34,292 bases of DNA from NCBI GenBank assembly GCA_902567135.1, contig CACFLO010000010.1:1-34292 (forward strand), read 5' to 3'. Shown here in pieces: positions 17,786-26,900 of this stretch. The translations under genes and the position numbers were made by a program. Position 1 is the first letter of the stretch, and every line of letters starts with the position of its first letter. The DNA comes from an uncultured Alphaproteobacteria bacterium. Lineage in GTDB: Bacteria > Pseudomonadota > Alphaproteobacteria > HIMB59 > GCA-002718135. Below the pieces are notes generated by a model, which was given only the letters and a program-made list of their open reading frames with translations, did no database searches and was not told where the DNA came from.

Positions 17786-18970
17786 TTAGAAAATTCCAAT
17801 TTTACCATTTTCCAATTTAGCAATAATTTTATTATTAATGAAATCAATAGAATTGATTTTTTTTACTTTTAAATCTAAAATTTCACTTATTACATTATTA
17901 TTAATTAATGCAATTTTACCATTATTTAAAAAAATATATAGATTTTCGTTAATATTATTAATATTTAATATTTTTGATTTTTTATTTAATTTACTATCAA
18001 TTAACCAAAAAGTATTGCCATTCAAAATATTTATAGCCTCTATATAATTATCCTTTTTAATAATTAATGAATTATTAAAAAAATAATTAGAAGTTGATGA
18101 ATTTATTTTATAATTATATAATAAAAATTCTTCAGTTAATAAGTTATAAGTATAGAGAAACTGAGCGTCATCTAAATAAATTACAAAGTTTTTAAACAAA
18201 TATATTTTATCATTTGTGCTATTTATTGAATTTTGAACTGCTAAATTTACAAATTTATTATTTTTTTTAGCTCCTAAAAATAAATCGATTGAACCTATTT
18301 TACCATTGGGAAGTTTAAAGTAAATATCATTAAAGAAATTATATATCTGACCTCCTTTAGATTGAATAATTGGCTTATCTATATAAGTTTCAGACCATAA
18401 TTTAACTCCATCATCAAAATTTAAAGCAACTAGTTCATCTCCATATAAAACTAAAACAACATTATTGAATTCATAAATTGCAGAGTTAAATATTTTTTTA
18501 TTTGTGAATTCCCAAATTATATTACCGTCAAAATCAGTTTTTATAATTTTACCAGATCTAAAACCTAAAATAAAATAATTATCTTTTAAATACATTGATG
18601 ATAAATTATCACTATTTTCATTTTCTATAATTTGATATTTTGTTATTAACTTTCCATCATCAGAATTATTTATAAAGACCTCAGATTTAGAGTTAAATGT
18701 ATAAAATTTGTCACCTATAATAATAGTTTTTAATTTAGAGTTTATGTTCTTGGATTTTTGAATTTTTTCTAAATAAAATTTGCTAGTAAAATTAGATTTA
18801 AAATTTAAATTAGTGAGTAATATATTTTCAACGTTTTCTTGATTGTTTGTTTCTGGAATATTAATATTTTTTTTAAAATTTAAATCAACAATTCTTTCAA
18901 CAGAATTACACGAGACAATAAATATAATTGAAAATAAAATAAAAAATTTATATAAAAATATAAAATTCAT
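17786..18970 (-). CDS. bamB: Outer-membrane assembly lipoprotein BamB
   Basis: Periplasmic beta-propeller lipoprotein of the BAM complex, which folds proteins into the outer membrane. The N-terminus is a lipoprotein signal with lipobox IVSC, so the mature protein starts at C21. The rest of the 394 residues show repeated PQQ-like blades, seen as short motifs such as GKIIKTDFDGNIIWEF, DELVALNFDDGVKLW and NYIEAINILNGNTFWL. The context with der and a YfgM-like gene is the one found in E. coli. It overlaps the YfgM-like gene by 23 bases. Sequence is diverged, but architecture, lipobox and context agree. Confidence 0.88.
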   Translation of the reverse strand: MNFIFLYKFFILFSIIFIVSCNSVERIVDLNFKKNINIPETNNQENVENILLTNLNFKSNFTSKFYLEKIQKSKNINSKLKTIIIGDKFYTFNSKSEVFINNSDDGKLITKYQIIENENSDNLSSMYLKDNYFILGFRSGKIIKTDFDGNIIWEFTNKKIFNSAIYEFNNVVLVLYGDELVALNFDDGVKLWSETYIDKPIIQSKGGQIYNFFNDIYFKLPNGKIGSIDLFLGAKKNNKFVNLAVQNSINSTNDKIYLFKNFVIYLDDAQFLYTYNLLTEEFLLYNYKINSSTSNYFFNNSLIIKKDNYIEAINILNGNTFWLIDSKLNKKSKILNINNINENLYIFLNNGKIALINNNVISEILDLKVKKINSIDFINNKIIAKLENGKIGIF

Positions 18971-19619
18971 GAATTTTTTTTACTCTTTCTTTAATCTCTA
19001 ATGAAATTTTTTCATTATTGATCAAATTATCATATAAAAGCAATAACTCTGAATTATTCTTATAATTGGAATCATCTTTAAGAGATAAAATTGAGACTAA
19101 ATATAGCAATTCATTTTTACTTCCAATATAATTATCTAAATTATCATCTATTAATGAAATAAATTTATTTATATTATTTATATATTTATCGTTTTTACTT
19201 TTAATAACTATATCAATAAAATTATATGCACCATTTATAGCTACTAATGAAACGTAGCTATTGTCTAAGTCATTAGAATCTAAAATCTCATTATATAATT
19301 TTAAGGATAGATCAAATTCTTCATTATCAATATTATTTTTTATTAATTCTAACTTAGATAAAATTGAGTAGAACCCTACTTCATTACTTATTATTTTCAT
19401 TTCAGAATATTTAGTTATTGAATCATCTGAGTTTTTATTTGTAAAATATGTAACACTTAAGTTGTTAATTTTGTTAATTTTATAAAATGAATAACCTTGA
19501 AATGTTAAAAATAACAAAAATATTATTACAAATATTATAATTAAATTTTTTATATTTTTTTTAATCAATTCAGACACTGACTGGAAAAGAGTATTGTTAA
19601 CTTGATTTGTATTATTCAT
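18948..19619 (-). CDS. YfgM-like membrane-anchored TPR protein
   Basis: Single-pass membrane protein of 223 residues with a short cytoplasmic start, one membrane helix (about 24-43) and a periplasmic part made of helices that fit the tetratricopeptide-like domain of YfgM. In E. coli YfgM is an ancillary partner of the SecYEG translocon and periplasmic chaperones. Primary sequence is too drifted for a firm family motif, so the call rests on topology, length and position directly before bamB and der. It overlaps the redoxin gene by 8 bases and bamB by 23 bases. Confidence 0.7.
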   Translation of the reverse strand: MNNTNQVNNTLFQSVSELIKKNIKNLIIIFVIIFLLFLTFQGYSFYKINKINNLSVTYFTNKNSDDSITKYSEMKIISNEVGFYSILSKLELIKNNIDNEEFDLSLKLYNEILDSNDLDNSYVSLVAINGAYNFIDIVIKSKNDKYINNINKFISLIDDNLDNYIGSKNELLYLVSILSLKDDSNYKNNSELLLLYDNLINNEKISLEIKERVKKIHEFYIFI

Positions 19620-20169
19620 TATTTTTCCATTTAATTGAACAACCGAAGCTATTCATTTGTTCTGTTGGACCTATTCCATCATTTTTAATTTTCAACATTG
19701 CCTTATACAATTCTCTTTCTATTTGGGAATTATTTGAATTCATGACAGCTGAATCAATTCTACCACGATACATTAATTTTAATGAACCATCAAAGCCAAA
19801 TATATCTGGAGTACAAACTGCTCCGTAGCTTTTGGCTACTTTCTGAGTTTCGTCATAAAGATAGGAGAAATTAAAATTATATTTTTTTGAAAAAATTTTC
19901 ATGTTTTCGAATGAATCTTGAGGATATTGAGTGACGTCATTTGACATAATTGCAATAGTATTAATTGAAAACTTTTTTAACTCTATTGCTTCAAAACTCA
20001 ATCTTTCTGCAATTGAAATTACGTAAGGACAATGATTACATATAAACGCTATAACTGTGCCATTATCACCTTTTAGCTGATCTAAAGTCATAATGTCATT
20101 ACTAACATCCTTAAGCTTAAAAGTTGGCGCTAACCATCCTAAATTATCATTTGAAGCATTTACAGGCAT
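19612..20169 (-). CDS. Thioredoxin-family redoxin (AhpC/TSA-like, CxxC)
   Basis: A 185-residue thioredoxin-fold protein of the peroxiredoxin-like group. After an opening APTFKLKDV strand typical of AhpC/TSA proteins comes the active-site CNHC (C44, C47) in FICNHCPYV, a later cis-Pro-type segment GAVCTPDIFGFDG, and a C-terminal GCSIKWK with another cysteine. The group is widespread but its substrate is not established; a thiol-disulfide or peroxide-reducing role is likely. No signal peptide is seen, so it should be cytoplasmic. It is the first gene of the minus-strand run leading to der, and stands only 24 bases head-to-head from the DUF2794 gene. Confidence 0.85.
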   Translation of the reverse strand: MPVNASNDNLGWLAPTFKLKDVSNDIMTLDQLKGDNGTVIAFICNHCPYVISIAERLSFEAIELKKFSINTIAIMSNDVTQYPQDSFENMKIFSKKYNFNFSYLYDETQKVAKSYGAVCTPDIFGFDGSLKLMYRGRIDSAVMNSNNSQIERELYKAMLKIKNDGIGPTEQMNSFGCSIKWKNNE

Positions 20170-20177
20170 ATATTTTT

Positions 20178-20189
20178 TGCTATATTATA
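20178..20189. promoter_or_regulatory. Overlapping divergent -10 boxes (redoxin / DUF2794)
   Basis: In the 24-base gap between the redoxin start (20169, minus) and the DUF2794 start (20194, plus) two -10 boxes overlap by three bases. Plus strand: TGCTATATT, an extended -10 (TG at 20178-20179, TATATT at 20181-20186). Minus strand: TATAAT at 20184-20189. Transcription would start about 0-1 bases before the DUF2794 ATG and about 8 bases before the redoxin ATG, so the first mRNA may be leaderless and the second nearly so. Confidence 0.45.
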
Positions 20190-20193
20190 AATT

Positions 20194-20523
20194 ATGCCTT
20201 CAGTAGCATCTAGTGCCATTCCAAACAATCATAAATTGTATTTTTCAAAAGTTGAATTAACTAAAATACTCACTTGTTACTCAATTGGAGTATCAAATGG
20301 TAAGTGGAAAGATTATGCTCTAAATTTTAATAAAAATGAAGCAATTTTTTCTTTCTACAAGCATACATTAGCTTCTCCTGAGTGTATTCTAAAAAAATTT
20401 AAAGAGAAAAAGAAAAAAAGAACTTTTTATCAATTGAGTATCAATAATAAAAAGAATAGCAAATATGAAGACATTGATCAAATAATTGTATCAATTAAAA
20501 GATCGCAATTATCAATAGCTTAA
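20194..20523 (+). CDS. DUF2794 family protein, function unknown
   Basis: A 109-residue protein of the alphaproteobacteria-restricted DUF2794 family. The recognisable parts are YFSKVELTKILTCYSIGVSNGKWKDYAL, equivalent to the family's pattern of a helix followed by G-W-DYA-F, then AIFSFYKH and a basic middle (KKFKEKKKKRTFYQLSI). No membrane helix or signal peptide is present and no function is known. It is a single-gene transcription unit, head-to-head with the redoxin gene and 8 bases short of the convergent guaA. Its presence is one of the best lineage markers in the window. Confidence 0.8.
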   Translation: MPSVASSAIPNNHKLYFSKVELTKILTCYSIGVSNGKWKDYALNFNKNEAIFSFYKHTLASPECILKKFKEKKKKRTFYQLSINNKKNSKYEDIDQIIVSIKRSQLSIA

Positions 20524-20531
20524 ATTTAAGT

Positions 20532-22082
20532 TTATTCCCATTCAATAGTGCCTGGTGGTTTTGATGTAAAATCGTATAAAACTCTATTTACTTCTTTAAC
20601 ATTACTTATTATTTTTTTAGAAATTTCAGTTAAATTTTTTTTGCTAAACATATAAAAATCAGCTGTCATTCCATCAACTGAAGTTACTGCTCTTATAACA
20701 ACACAGTAATTATAAGTTCTCTCATCACCCATGACTCCTACTGATTTAATAGGTAATAAAATTGCAAATGCTTGCCATATTTTTTTATAAATATTGTTCT
20801 CTTTCAAATATGTTATAAAAAGGTTATCAACTCTTTGCAGAATATTTATTTTTTTTCTATCGATTTCGCCAGGTATGCGAATAGAAAGTCCAGGACCAGG
20901 AAACGGATGTCTATTTAATAAATCTGGACTAATATTTAGTTTTTTTCCTAAGAACCTAACTTCATCTTTAAATAACTCTTTTAGAGGTTCAACAATTTTT
21001 AAATTTATTTTTTTAGGTAGACCTCCTACATTATGATGACTTTTAATTTTTGCTGTTGGGCCACCAAAGAAAGGAATGCTTTCTATAATGTCAGGATATA
21101 ATGTTCCTTGAGCAAGATATTCAACTTTTTTAATTTTTTTTGCCTCTTTTTCAAATACTTCAATAAATGTCTTTCCTATAATTTTTCTTTTCTTTTCTGG
21201 GTCTTTTATATTTTTTAAATTTGATAAAAAAATATTAGATGCATCAATTCTTATAAAATTTTTTCCAAATTTTTTTTTGAAAATAGATACTACTTCATTG
21301 GACTCATTAAATCTTAATAATCCATGATCAACAAAAATACAGTATAAGTTATTTTTTATAGCTTTATGAAGCAAAAATGAAGTGACAGTTGAATCCACCC
21401 CACCTGATAGTCCGCAAATTACTTTTTTATTTTTTAAATTATTTTTAAGCTCATTAATTTTATTTTTAAGAAAATCATCAAGTTTAAATTTTTTTTTAAT
21501 TTTACAAATCTTAAGTAAAAAATTTGATAAAATTTTTACACCTTCCAAAGAATGATATACCTCAGGATGAAATTGCAAACCATAAATTTTACTTCTTTTA
21601 TCTTCAATAGAAGAAATTACTTTATTATTTGATAATGAAGTTATAGTGAAATCTTTCGGTGCTTTTTTAATATGATCACCATGAGACATCCAAACTTGAC
21701 TCTTCTTTTTTAAACCATCTAATAGTTTGGATTTATTTTTCCGAGTAATTAACGAATGACCATACTCTCTTGAACTTGATTGGCCAATATTTCCACCAAA
21801 CTCTTTGCATATTAATTGAAGACCATAGCAAATACCTAGTATTGGTATTTTTAATTCTAATATTTTTTTGTTTAATTCAGGTGATTGTTTATCTTTTACA
21901 GAATTAGGGCCACCTGATAATATTATACCTGATAAATCTTTGTTATTTAAAATTGATGAACTAATTTTATTATAAGGATACACTTCACAATAAATCTTTT
22001 GCTCTCTTATTTTTCTAGCAATTAATTGTGTGTATTGTGAACCATAATCAATAATTAAAATTGTTTCATTTATGATTTTCAT
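20532..22082 (-). CDS. guaA: GMP synthase (glutamine-hydrolysing)
   Basis: Converts XMP to GMP using ATP and ammonia taken from glutamine, the last step of GMP synthesis. The 516-residue protein has an N-terminal class-I amidotransferase domain with triad C85 (GICYGLQL), H172 and E174 (FHPEVYHS); an ATP pyrophosphatase domain with PP-loop SGGVDS (226-231); and a C-terminal dimerisation domain containing RHPFPGPGL and ending in GTIEWE, as in the whole family. It starts immediately after the rlmE stop (TAA then ATG), so the two genes form one unit. It converges on DUF2794 across 8 bases. Confidence 0.97.
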   Translation of the reverse strand: MKIINETILIIDYGSQYTQLIARKIREQKIYCEVYPYNKISSSILNNKDLSGIILSGGPNSVKDKQSPELNKKILELKIPILGICYGLQLICKEFGGNIGQSSSREYGHSLITRKNKSKLLDGLKKKSQVWMSHGDHIKKAPKDFTITSLSNNKVISSIEDKRSKIYGLQFHPEVYHSLEGVKILSNFLLKICKIKKKFKLDDFLKNKINELKNNLKNKKVICGLSGGVDSTVTSFLLHKAIKNNLYCIFVDHGLLRFNESNEVVSIFKKKFGKNFIRIDASNIFLSNLKNIKDPEKKRKIIGKTFIEVFEKEAKKIKKVEYLAQGTLYPDIIESIPFFGGPTAKIKSHHNVGGLPKKINLKIVEPLKELFKDEVRFLGKKLNISPDLLNRHPFPGPGLSIRIPGEIDRKKINILQRVDNLFITYLKENNIYKKIWQAFAILLPIKSVGVMGDERTYNYCVVIRAVTSVDGMTADFYMFSKKNLTEISKKIISNVKEVNRVLYDFTSKPPGTIEWE

Positions 22083-22673
22083 TTATTTAATAAAATTTCT
22101 TGCAACAATAAAGATTTCAGCAGAGTCTTTTCTAGATGAGTCTGGCTTAAAATATGAAACAAGTTCAAACCTTTTCTTAATTTTATTAACCAAATCTTTT
22201 TCTTCACTGCCCTTCCAAATTTTTGCTGCAAAAGATCCTTCATTAATTAAAACTTTATCAAGAATCTCAATGATATCAAATAGCATATTTGTTATTCTTA
22301 AATGATCTGTTGATTGGTGACCAGTAGTATTTGGAGCTATATCAGATAAGATTAAATCATAATAATTTTCTTTTTCACTATAATCAAATTTTAAATAATC
22401 CTCTTTTAAGAATTTAATATTAGGATGGTTGATTTTTAAATCTAAAAGATCTATGGCAGTGATATTTATTTTGGGATTTATATCTAAAGCTACCTGACTC
22501 CAGCCACCAGGAGCAGCACCAAATTCTAATAATTTATTTGAATGTTCTATAATTTTAAATTTATTATTTATTTCTATAAGTTTATAAGCAGCTCTACTTA
22601 AATAACCTTGTTTCTTTGCTTTTTTTACATAAAAGTCTCTTTTTTGACGATTTAACCAATCTTTTGATTTCAT
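22083..22673 (-). CDS. rlmE: 23S rRNA 2'-O-methyltransferase RlmE (FtsJ/RrmJ)
   Basis: SAM-dependent enzyme that methylates the 2'-hydroxyl of a uridine in the 23S rRNA A-loop during late 50S assembly. The 196-residue protein has the SAM loop EFGAAPGGWSQ (50-60) and the full K-D-K-E catalytic tetrad of the family: K31, D111 (SDIAPNTTG), K151 and E186. The start fits the family's usual RSRAAYKL region (here LSRAAYKL at 25-32). It is followed with zero gap by guaA and stands head-to-head with the efflux pump genes. Confidence 0.95.
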   Translation of the reverse strand: MKSKDWLNRQKRDFYVKKAKKQGYLSRAAYKLIEINNKFKIIEHSNKLLEFGAAPGGWSQVALDINPKINITAIDLLDLKINHPNIKFLKEDYLKFDYSEKENYYDLILSDIAPNTTGHQSTDHLRITNMLFDIIEILDKVLINEGSFAAKIWKGSEEKDLVNKIKKRFELVSYFKPDSSRKDSAEIFIVARNFIK

Positions 22674-22696
22674 TTATTTGTTCCAATTAAAGACTA

Positions 22697-22726
22697 TTGT
22701 TTTTTCTAGGTAAACTCTTATATAAT
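22697..22726 (+). promoter_or_regulatory. Candidate promoter of the RND efflux operon
   Basis: TTGTTT (22697-22702), an 18-base spacer, then a perfect TATAAT (22721-22726). Transcription would start about 10 bases before the adaptor ATG at 22743, leaving no room for a Shine-Dalgarno, and none is seen. The 69-base gap is shared with the divergent rlmE, which has a TATATA on the opposite strand at the same place. No operator-like palindrome for a local repressor is visible, and no regulator gene is next to the pump. Confidence 0.5.
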
Positions 22727-22742
22727 CCATTGAAATATTAAA

Positions 22743-23984
22743 ATGAAAAAATCAATTTTTATAGCTTCTCTTATTCTTTTATTAGTTGTTGGTTGGATTG
22801 GATCTGGTCAATTCTCAAATAACGTTGTTGCAAAAGATGATAATACAGAAGCATTCTCAGAGACAGAAACTTCATACACTAATGATACTGAAAATAATAA
22901 AAATGAAGAATTTACATTTTCAGTTGAAACAAAAGTCTTTACTTCAAAACTAATTGATCAATCTATAGAATTACAAGGTCAAACAATACACAATAAAAAA
23001 ATTGATGTTAAGTCTGAAACATCTGGAAATATTGATAGTATAGAATTTTCACGAGGTGATAAAGTATCTCAAAATTCTGAAATGATAACAATTTCATTAG
23101 AAGATAGAAATGAAAAGCTATTAAGTGCAAAAAAAGACTTAGAAAGACTTTCTAAAGAACTTATCTTAAATGAAAAAAATAGAGATAATTTGCTGAGACA
23201 AAATGTAGAAAGAATAGAATTATACGAAATAGAATATGCATCAGCAAAACAACTAATTGATAAAGGTTTAAGTTCAAAATCGAAATTAAGCTTAGCATCT
23301 TTTAATCTTGCTAATGCTAAAGCTGACAAAGAAGATATTAAAATAAAATTTCAATCAAGATTGGCAAATCTTGAAGCTCAAATTTCAAATGTAAAATCAG
23401 TTTTAAAAAATATTAAACTTGATATAGATAAAACAAGTATCAACGCTCCTTTTGATGGAATCATTTCTGAAAAAATGGTTGAAGAAACTGAATTTATTTC
23501 TGTTGGCACTCCTTTATTTACTATAATTGATTTAGACCCAATTAAGATCGAGGGTTATTTATCTGAGTTCGATGTAAATAAAGTTAGTGTTGGCACAAAA
23601 GCAATAATTGAAGATAGTAATGGTATTAAGAAAAATGGAATTATTTCTTTCATATCTCCCTCTGCTGAAACGAGTACTAGAACATTTGAAATTACTATTG
23701 AGGCAAATAATAAGGATCTTTTATACAAAAGTGGAATAACTACGAAAATCATTATTAAGGGATCCGAACTTAAAGCACATAAAATACCGCCTTCTATTTT
23801 AACATTATTAGATGATGGTACAGTAGGTGTTAAAGCAGTTGATAATGAAGATAAGGTTACTTTTTATCCAACTAAAACTATTAAAGATACTATTGATGGA
23901 ATGTGGGTTTCTGGACTGCCTGAAAAAGTAAATTTAATTGTGAGCGGTCAAGAATATATAAGTATCGGTGACACAGTAAATTAA
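22743..23984 (+). CDS. RND efflux periplasmic adaptor (membrane fusion protein)
   Basis: Periplasmic adaptor that links an RND pump to an outer-membrane channel. The 413-residue protein has an N-terminal membrane anchor (about 4-20), an acidic linker (31-60), a lipoyl-like half (KIDVKSETSGNIDSIEFSRG, then SLEDR), a helical hairpin of heptad-like helices (about 122-228), the second lipoyl half (INAPFDGIISEKMVE, 233-247) and a beta-barrel domain starting near VGTPLFTIIDLDPIKIEGYL. No lipobox is present, so it is anchored by the uncleaved helix. The permease gene follows after 5 bases. No TolC-type channel gene is in the window. Confidence 0.9.
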   Translation: MKKSIFIASLILLLVVGWIGSGQFSNNVVAKDDNTEAFSETETSYTNDTENNKNEEFTFSVETKVFTSKLIDQSIELQGQTIHNKKIDVKSETSGNIDSIEFSRGDKVSQNSEMITISLEDRNEKLLSAKKDLERLSKELILNEKNRDNLLRQNVERIELYEIEYASAKQLIDKGLSSKSKLSLASFNLANAKADKEDIKIKFQSRLANLEAQISNVKSVLKNIKLDIDKTSINAPFDGIISEKMVEETEFISVGTPLFTIIDLDPIKIEGYLSEFDVNKVSVGTKAIIEDSNGIKKNGIISFISPSAETSTRTFEITIEANNKDLLYKSGITTKIIIKGSELKAHKIPPSILTLLDDGTVGVKAVDNEDKVTFYPTKTIKDTIDGMWVSGLPEKVNLIVSGQEYISIGDTVN

Positions 23985-23989
23985 TTTTA

Positions 23990-26900
23990 ATGAAAATTAA
24001 CATAATAGATTATGCAATAAGTCATTCCCGAGTGTTTATGGGAATATTATTGTTTATAATATTTTCAGGTGCATCCACATACATATCAATACCTAAAGAG
24101 TCGACTCCGGATGTAAGTATTCCAATTGTTTATATTTCACTTCATCAGAATGGTATATCTGCGCAAGACTCAGAAAGACTCTTAGTTAAGCCTATAGAAG
24201 ATGAAGTAAAAACAGTTGAAGGTGTTAAGGAAGTCAGATCTACTGCATACTCAGGTGGTGGAAATGTTCTTTTAGAATTTGATGCTGGATTTGATTCAGA
24301 TCAAGCAATGATTGATATCAGAGATAAGGTAGATAGAGCTAAAGGAGATCTTCCAAGTGAAGCAGATGAACCAACAGTAAATGAAGTTAATATTAGTACA
24401 TTTCCTATAATTCAAATCTCCTTAAGTGGCGATGTTCCAAACAGAACACTGCAGGATTTAGCTGATATATTACAAAATGATATAGAAACAATTCCCAGTG
24501 TATTAGAAGCTAAAATTGGAGGAAAAAGAAATGAACAAGTTGATATATTAATTAATCCTACAGCTGTAGAAAGCTATGGGATCAATCTTGCAAGTTTAAT
24601 TAATATAGTAAGAGAAAATAATAAGATGGTTTCAGCTGGAGGTCAAGATACAGGTGATGGTAGTTTTGACATTAAAGTACCTGGACTTTATGAAACAATT
24701 GAAGATGTTTTAAATACACCTGTAAAAACTAATGGAGATTCAGTTATTACATTTAGAGATATAGCTGAAGTCAAAAGAACATTTGAAGATAGGCAATCTT
24801 ATGCAAATGTTAATGGCTCTAAATCAATTACTATTGATGTGTCAAAAAGAATTGGTGAAAATATAATTAACACTATTGATGAAGTTAAAAGAGTAACGTC
24901 AATTACATCAAAAAGCTTTCCAGAAAACGTTGAAATTTCCTTTGGCAGTGATCAATCAAAGGGCATTAAAACTATGTTAAATAGTCTTCAGAACAATGTT
25001 ATAGCAGCGATTATACTCGTTTTAATTATTATACTTGGCGCTCTTGGAGTTAGATCTGGTTTACTGGTTGGTATCTCTATACCAGGGTCCTTTTTATCTG
25101 GTTTATTAGCCCTTTCCATTATGGGTTTTACTATTAACATTGTTGTACTTTTTGCATTAATACTATCTGTTGGCCTCTTGGTTGATGGTGCAATCGTTGT
25201 AGTTGAATATGCTGATAGAAAAATGAAAGAAGGATTAAGTGTCAAAGATGCTTTTGCTAATGCTTCAAAAAAAATGTCTTTACCAATTATTTCTTCAACT
25301 GCGACAACCCTCGCAGCCTTTATTCCGCTTATATTCTGGCCAGGTTTAGCAGGTGAATTTATGAAATATCTACCTATTACTCTAATTTGTGTACTTATAT
25401 CTTCTCTATTTATGGCTCTATTATTTGTTCCTGTATTAGGTTCAATTCTAAATACTGTATCAAGAATTTTACTTCAATTTATTATACCTCTATTAGCGCT
25501 ATTAATCTTTTTTAATATTTTAACGTTTGGAATTGGAAAGTTAGACTTTGAAAATTTTGGTTTATTTATAACAATTGGAAAGTATTTATTAAGCTTTGCC
25601 TTATTTATTTTTGTTTTTATTAAAATTATTCCAAGAGTTTATAAAATTTCTGAAAATGTGAATTCAACAGATAAATTAGTTTCTGGTAATGCAAAAATAC
25701 TTTCTTCAGAATCAAACGAACCTGTTTTAAATGTAACTGGCTTTGTTGGTATTTATGCTAAAATATTAAATTTTTTGTTAAATCATCCTTTAAAAGTTAT
25801 TATTAGTGCCATATCAATTTTGATTGCTGTTAACTTTACCTATACAAAAGTCGGAGAAGGTGTTGAATTTTTCCCTGATGTTGAACCAGATCTTGCTAAA
25901 ATTGTTGTATTCGCAAGAGGAAATCTGTCTGTAGAAGAAAAAAAAGATTATGTGGCAAGGGTTGAAAATATTATTTTGAAAATTCAGTCAGAAAGAAAGG
26001 AATTTAAAAATATTTATTCATTAAGTGGAAATGTAAGTGAACAGTCAGAAGCATCTGAAGATTTTATTGGTTCAATTAGCTTAGAGTATACAGATTGGGA
26101 TAAAAGAAGAAAATCCAAAGTCATTCTTGCAGAAATTTTAGATGCAACAAAAAGTATTAATGGCATCAAAGTTGAATCAAGAGAGCAACAAGGTGGACCT
26201 GGTGAAGGAAAGCCAATTAATATTAAATTAACTAGTGATAATAAAAAACTTTTGATTGAAGAAGGAATTAAATTAAAAAAGTTTATGGATAACTACCCAA
26301 AACTGATGAATGTTGAAGATAACCTGCCCGCCCCAGGTATAGAGTGGGAAATAAATGTTGACAGAAAACAAGCATCTAAGTTTGGTGCAAATATTACTTC
26401 AATAGGAAATGTTATAAAACTGGCCACGAATGGTCTTAAACTTGGTGAATACAGACCAGATGATAGTAACGAGAGTATTCCTCTATATTTGCGATATCCA
26501 AATGAAGGAAGAACACTGGATAGAATTGATAAGTTAAGAGTTTCTACCTCCAATGGATTAGTTCCAATTTCAAATTTTGTAGATATTGTACCTAACAACA
26601 GAACTGGAAATATAATTAGAGTAGACTCTAAAAATGCAATCAATATTCAAGCCGATGTTGAACCTGGGGTTTATCCAGATGGCAAAGTTAAAGAACTTGA
26701 ATATGTTTTAGGGATAACTGATAATGCCCCATCTTGGAGAGGTAGAACATTAGATTTACCGCGTTATGAAATAAATAATGAAATTAGAGCAGAGTTAATT
26801 GGTGAAAACGAAGATCAGAAACAAGCTCAAGAATTTTTAACCAAAGCATTTGGAGTTGCTCTTTTTTTAATGTTAATGATTTTACTTTTACAATTTAACA

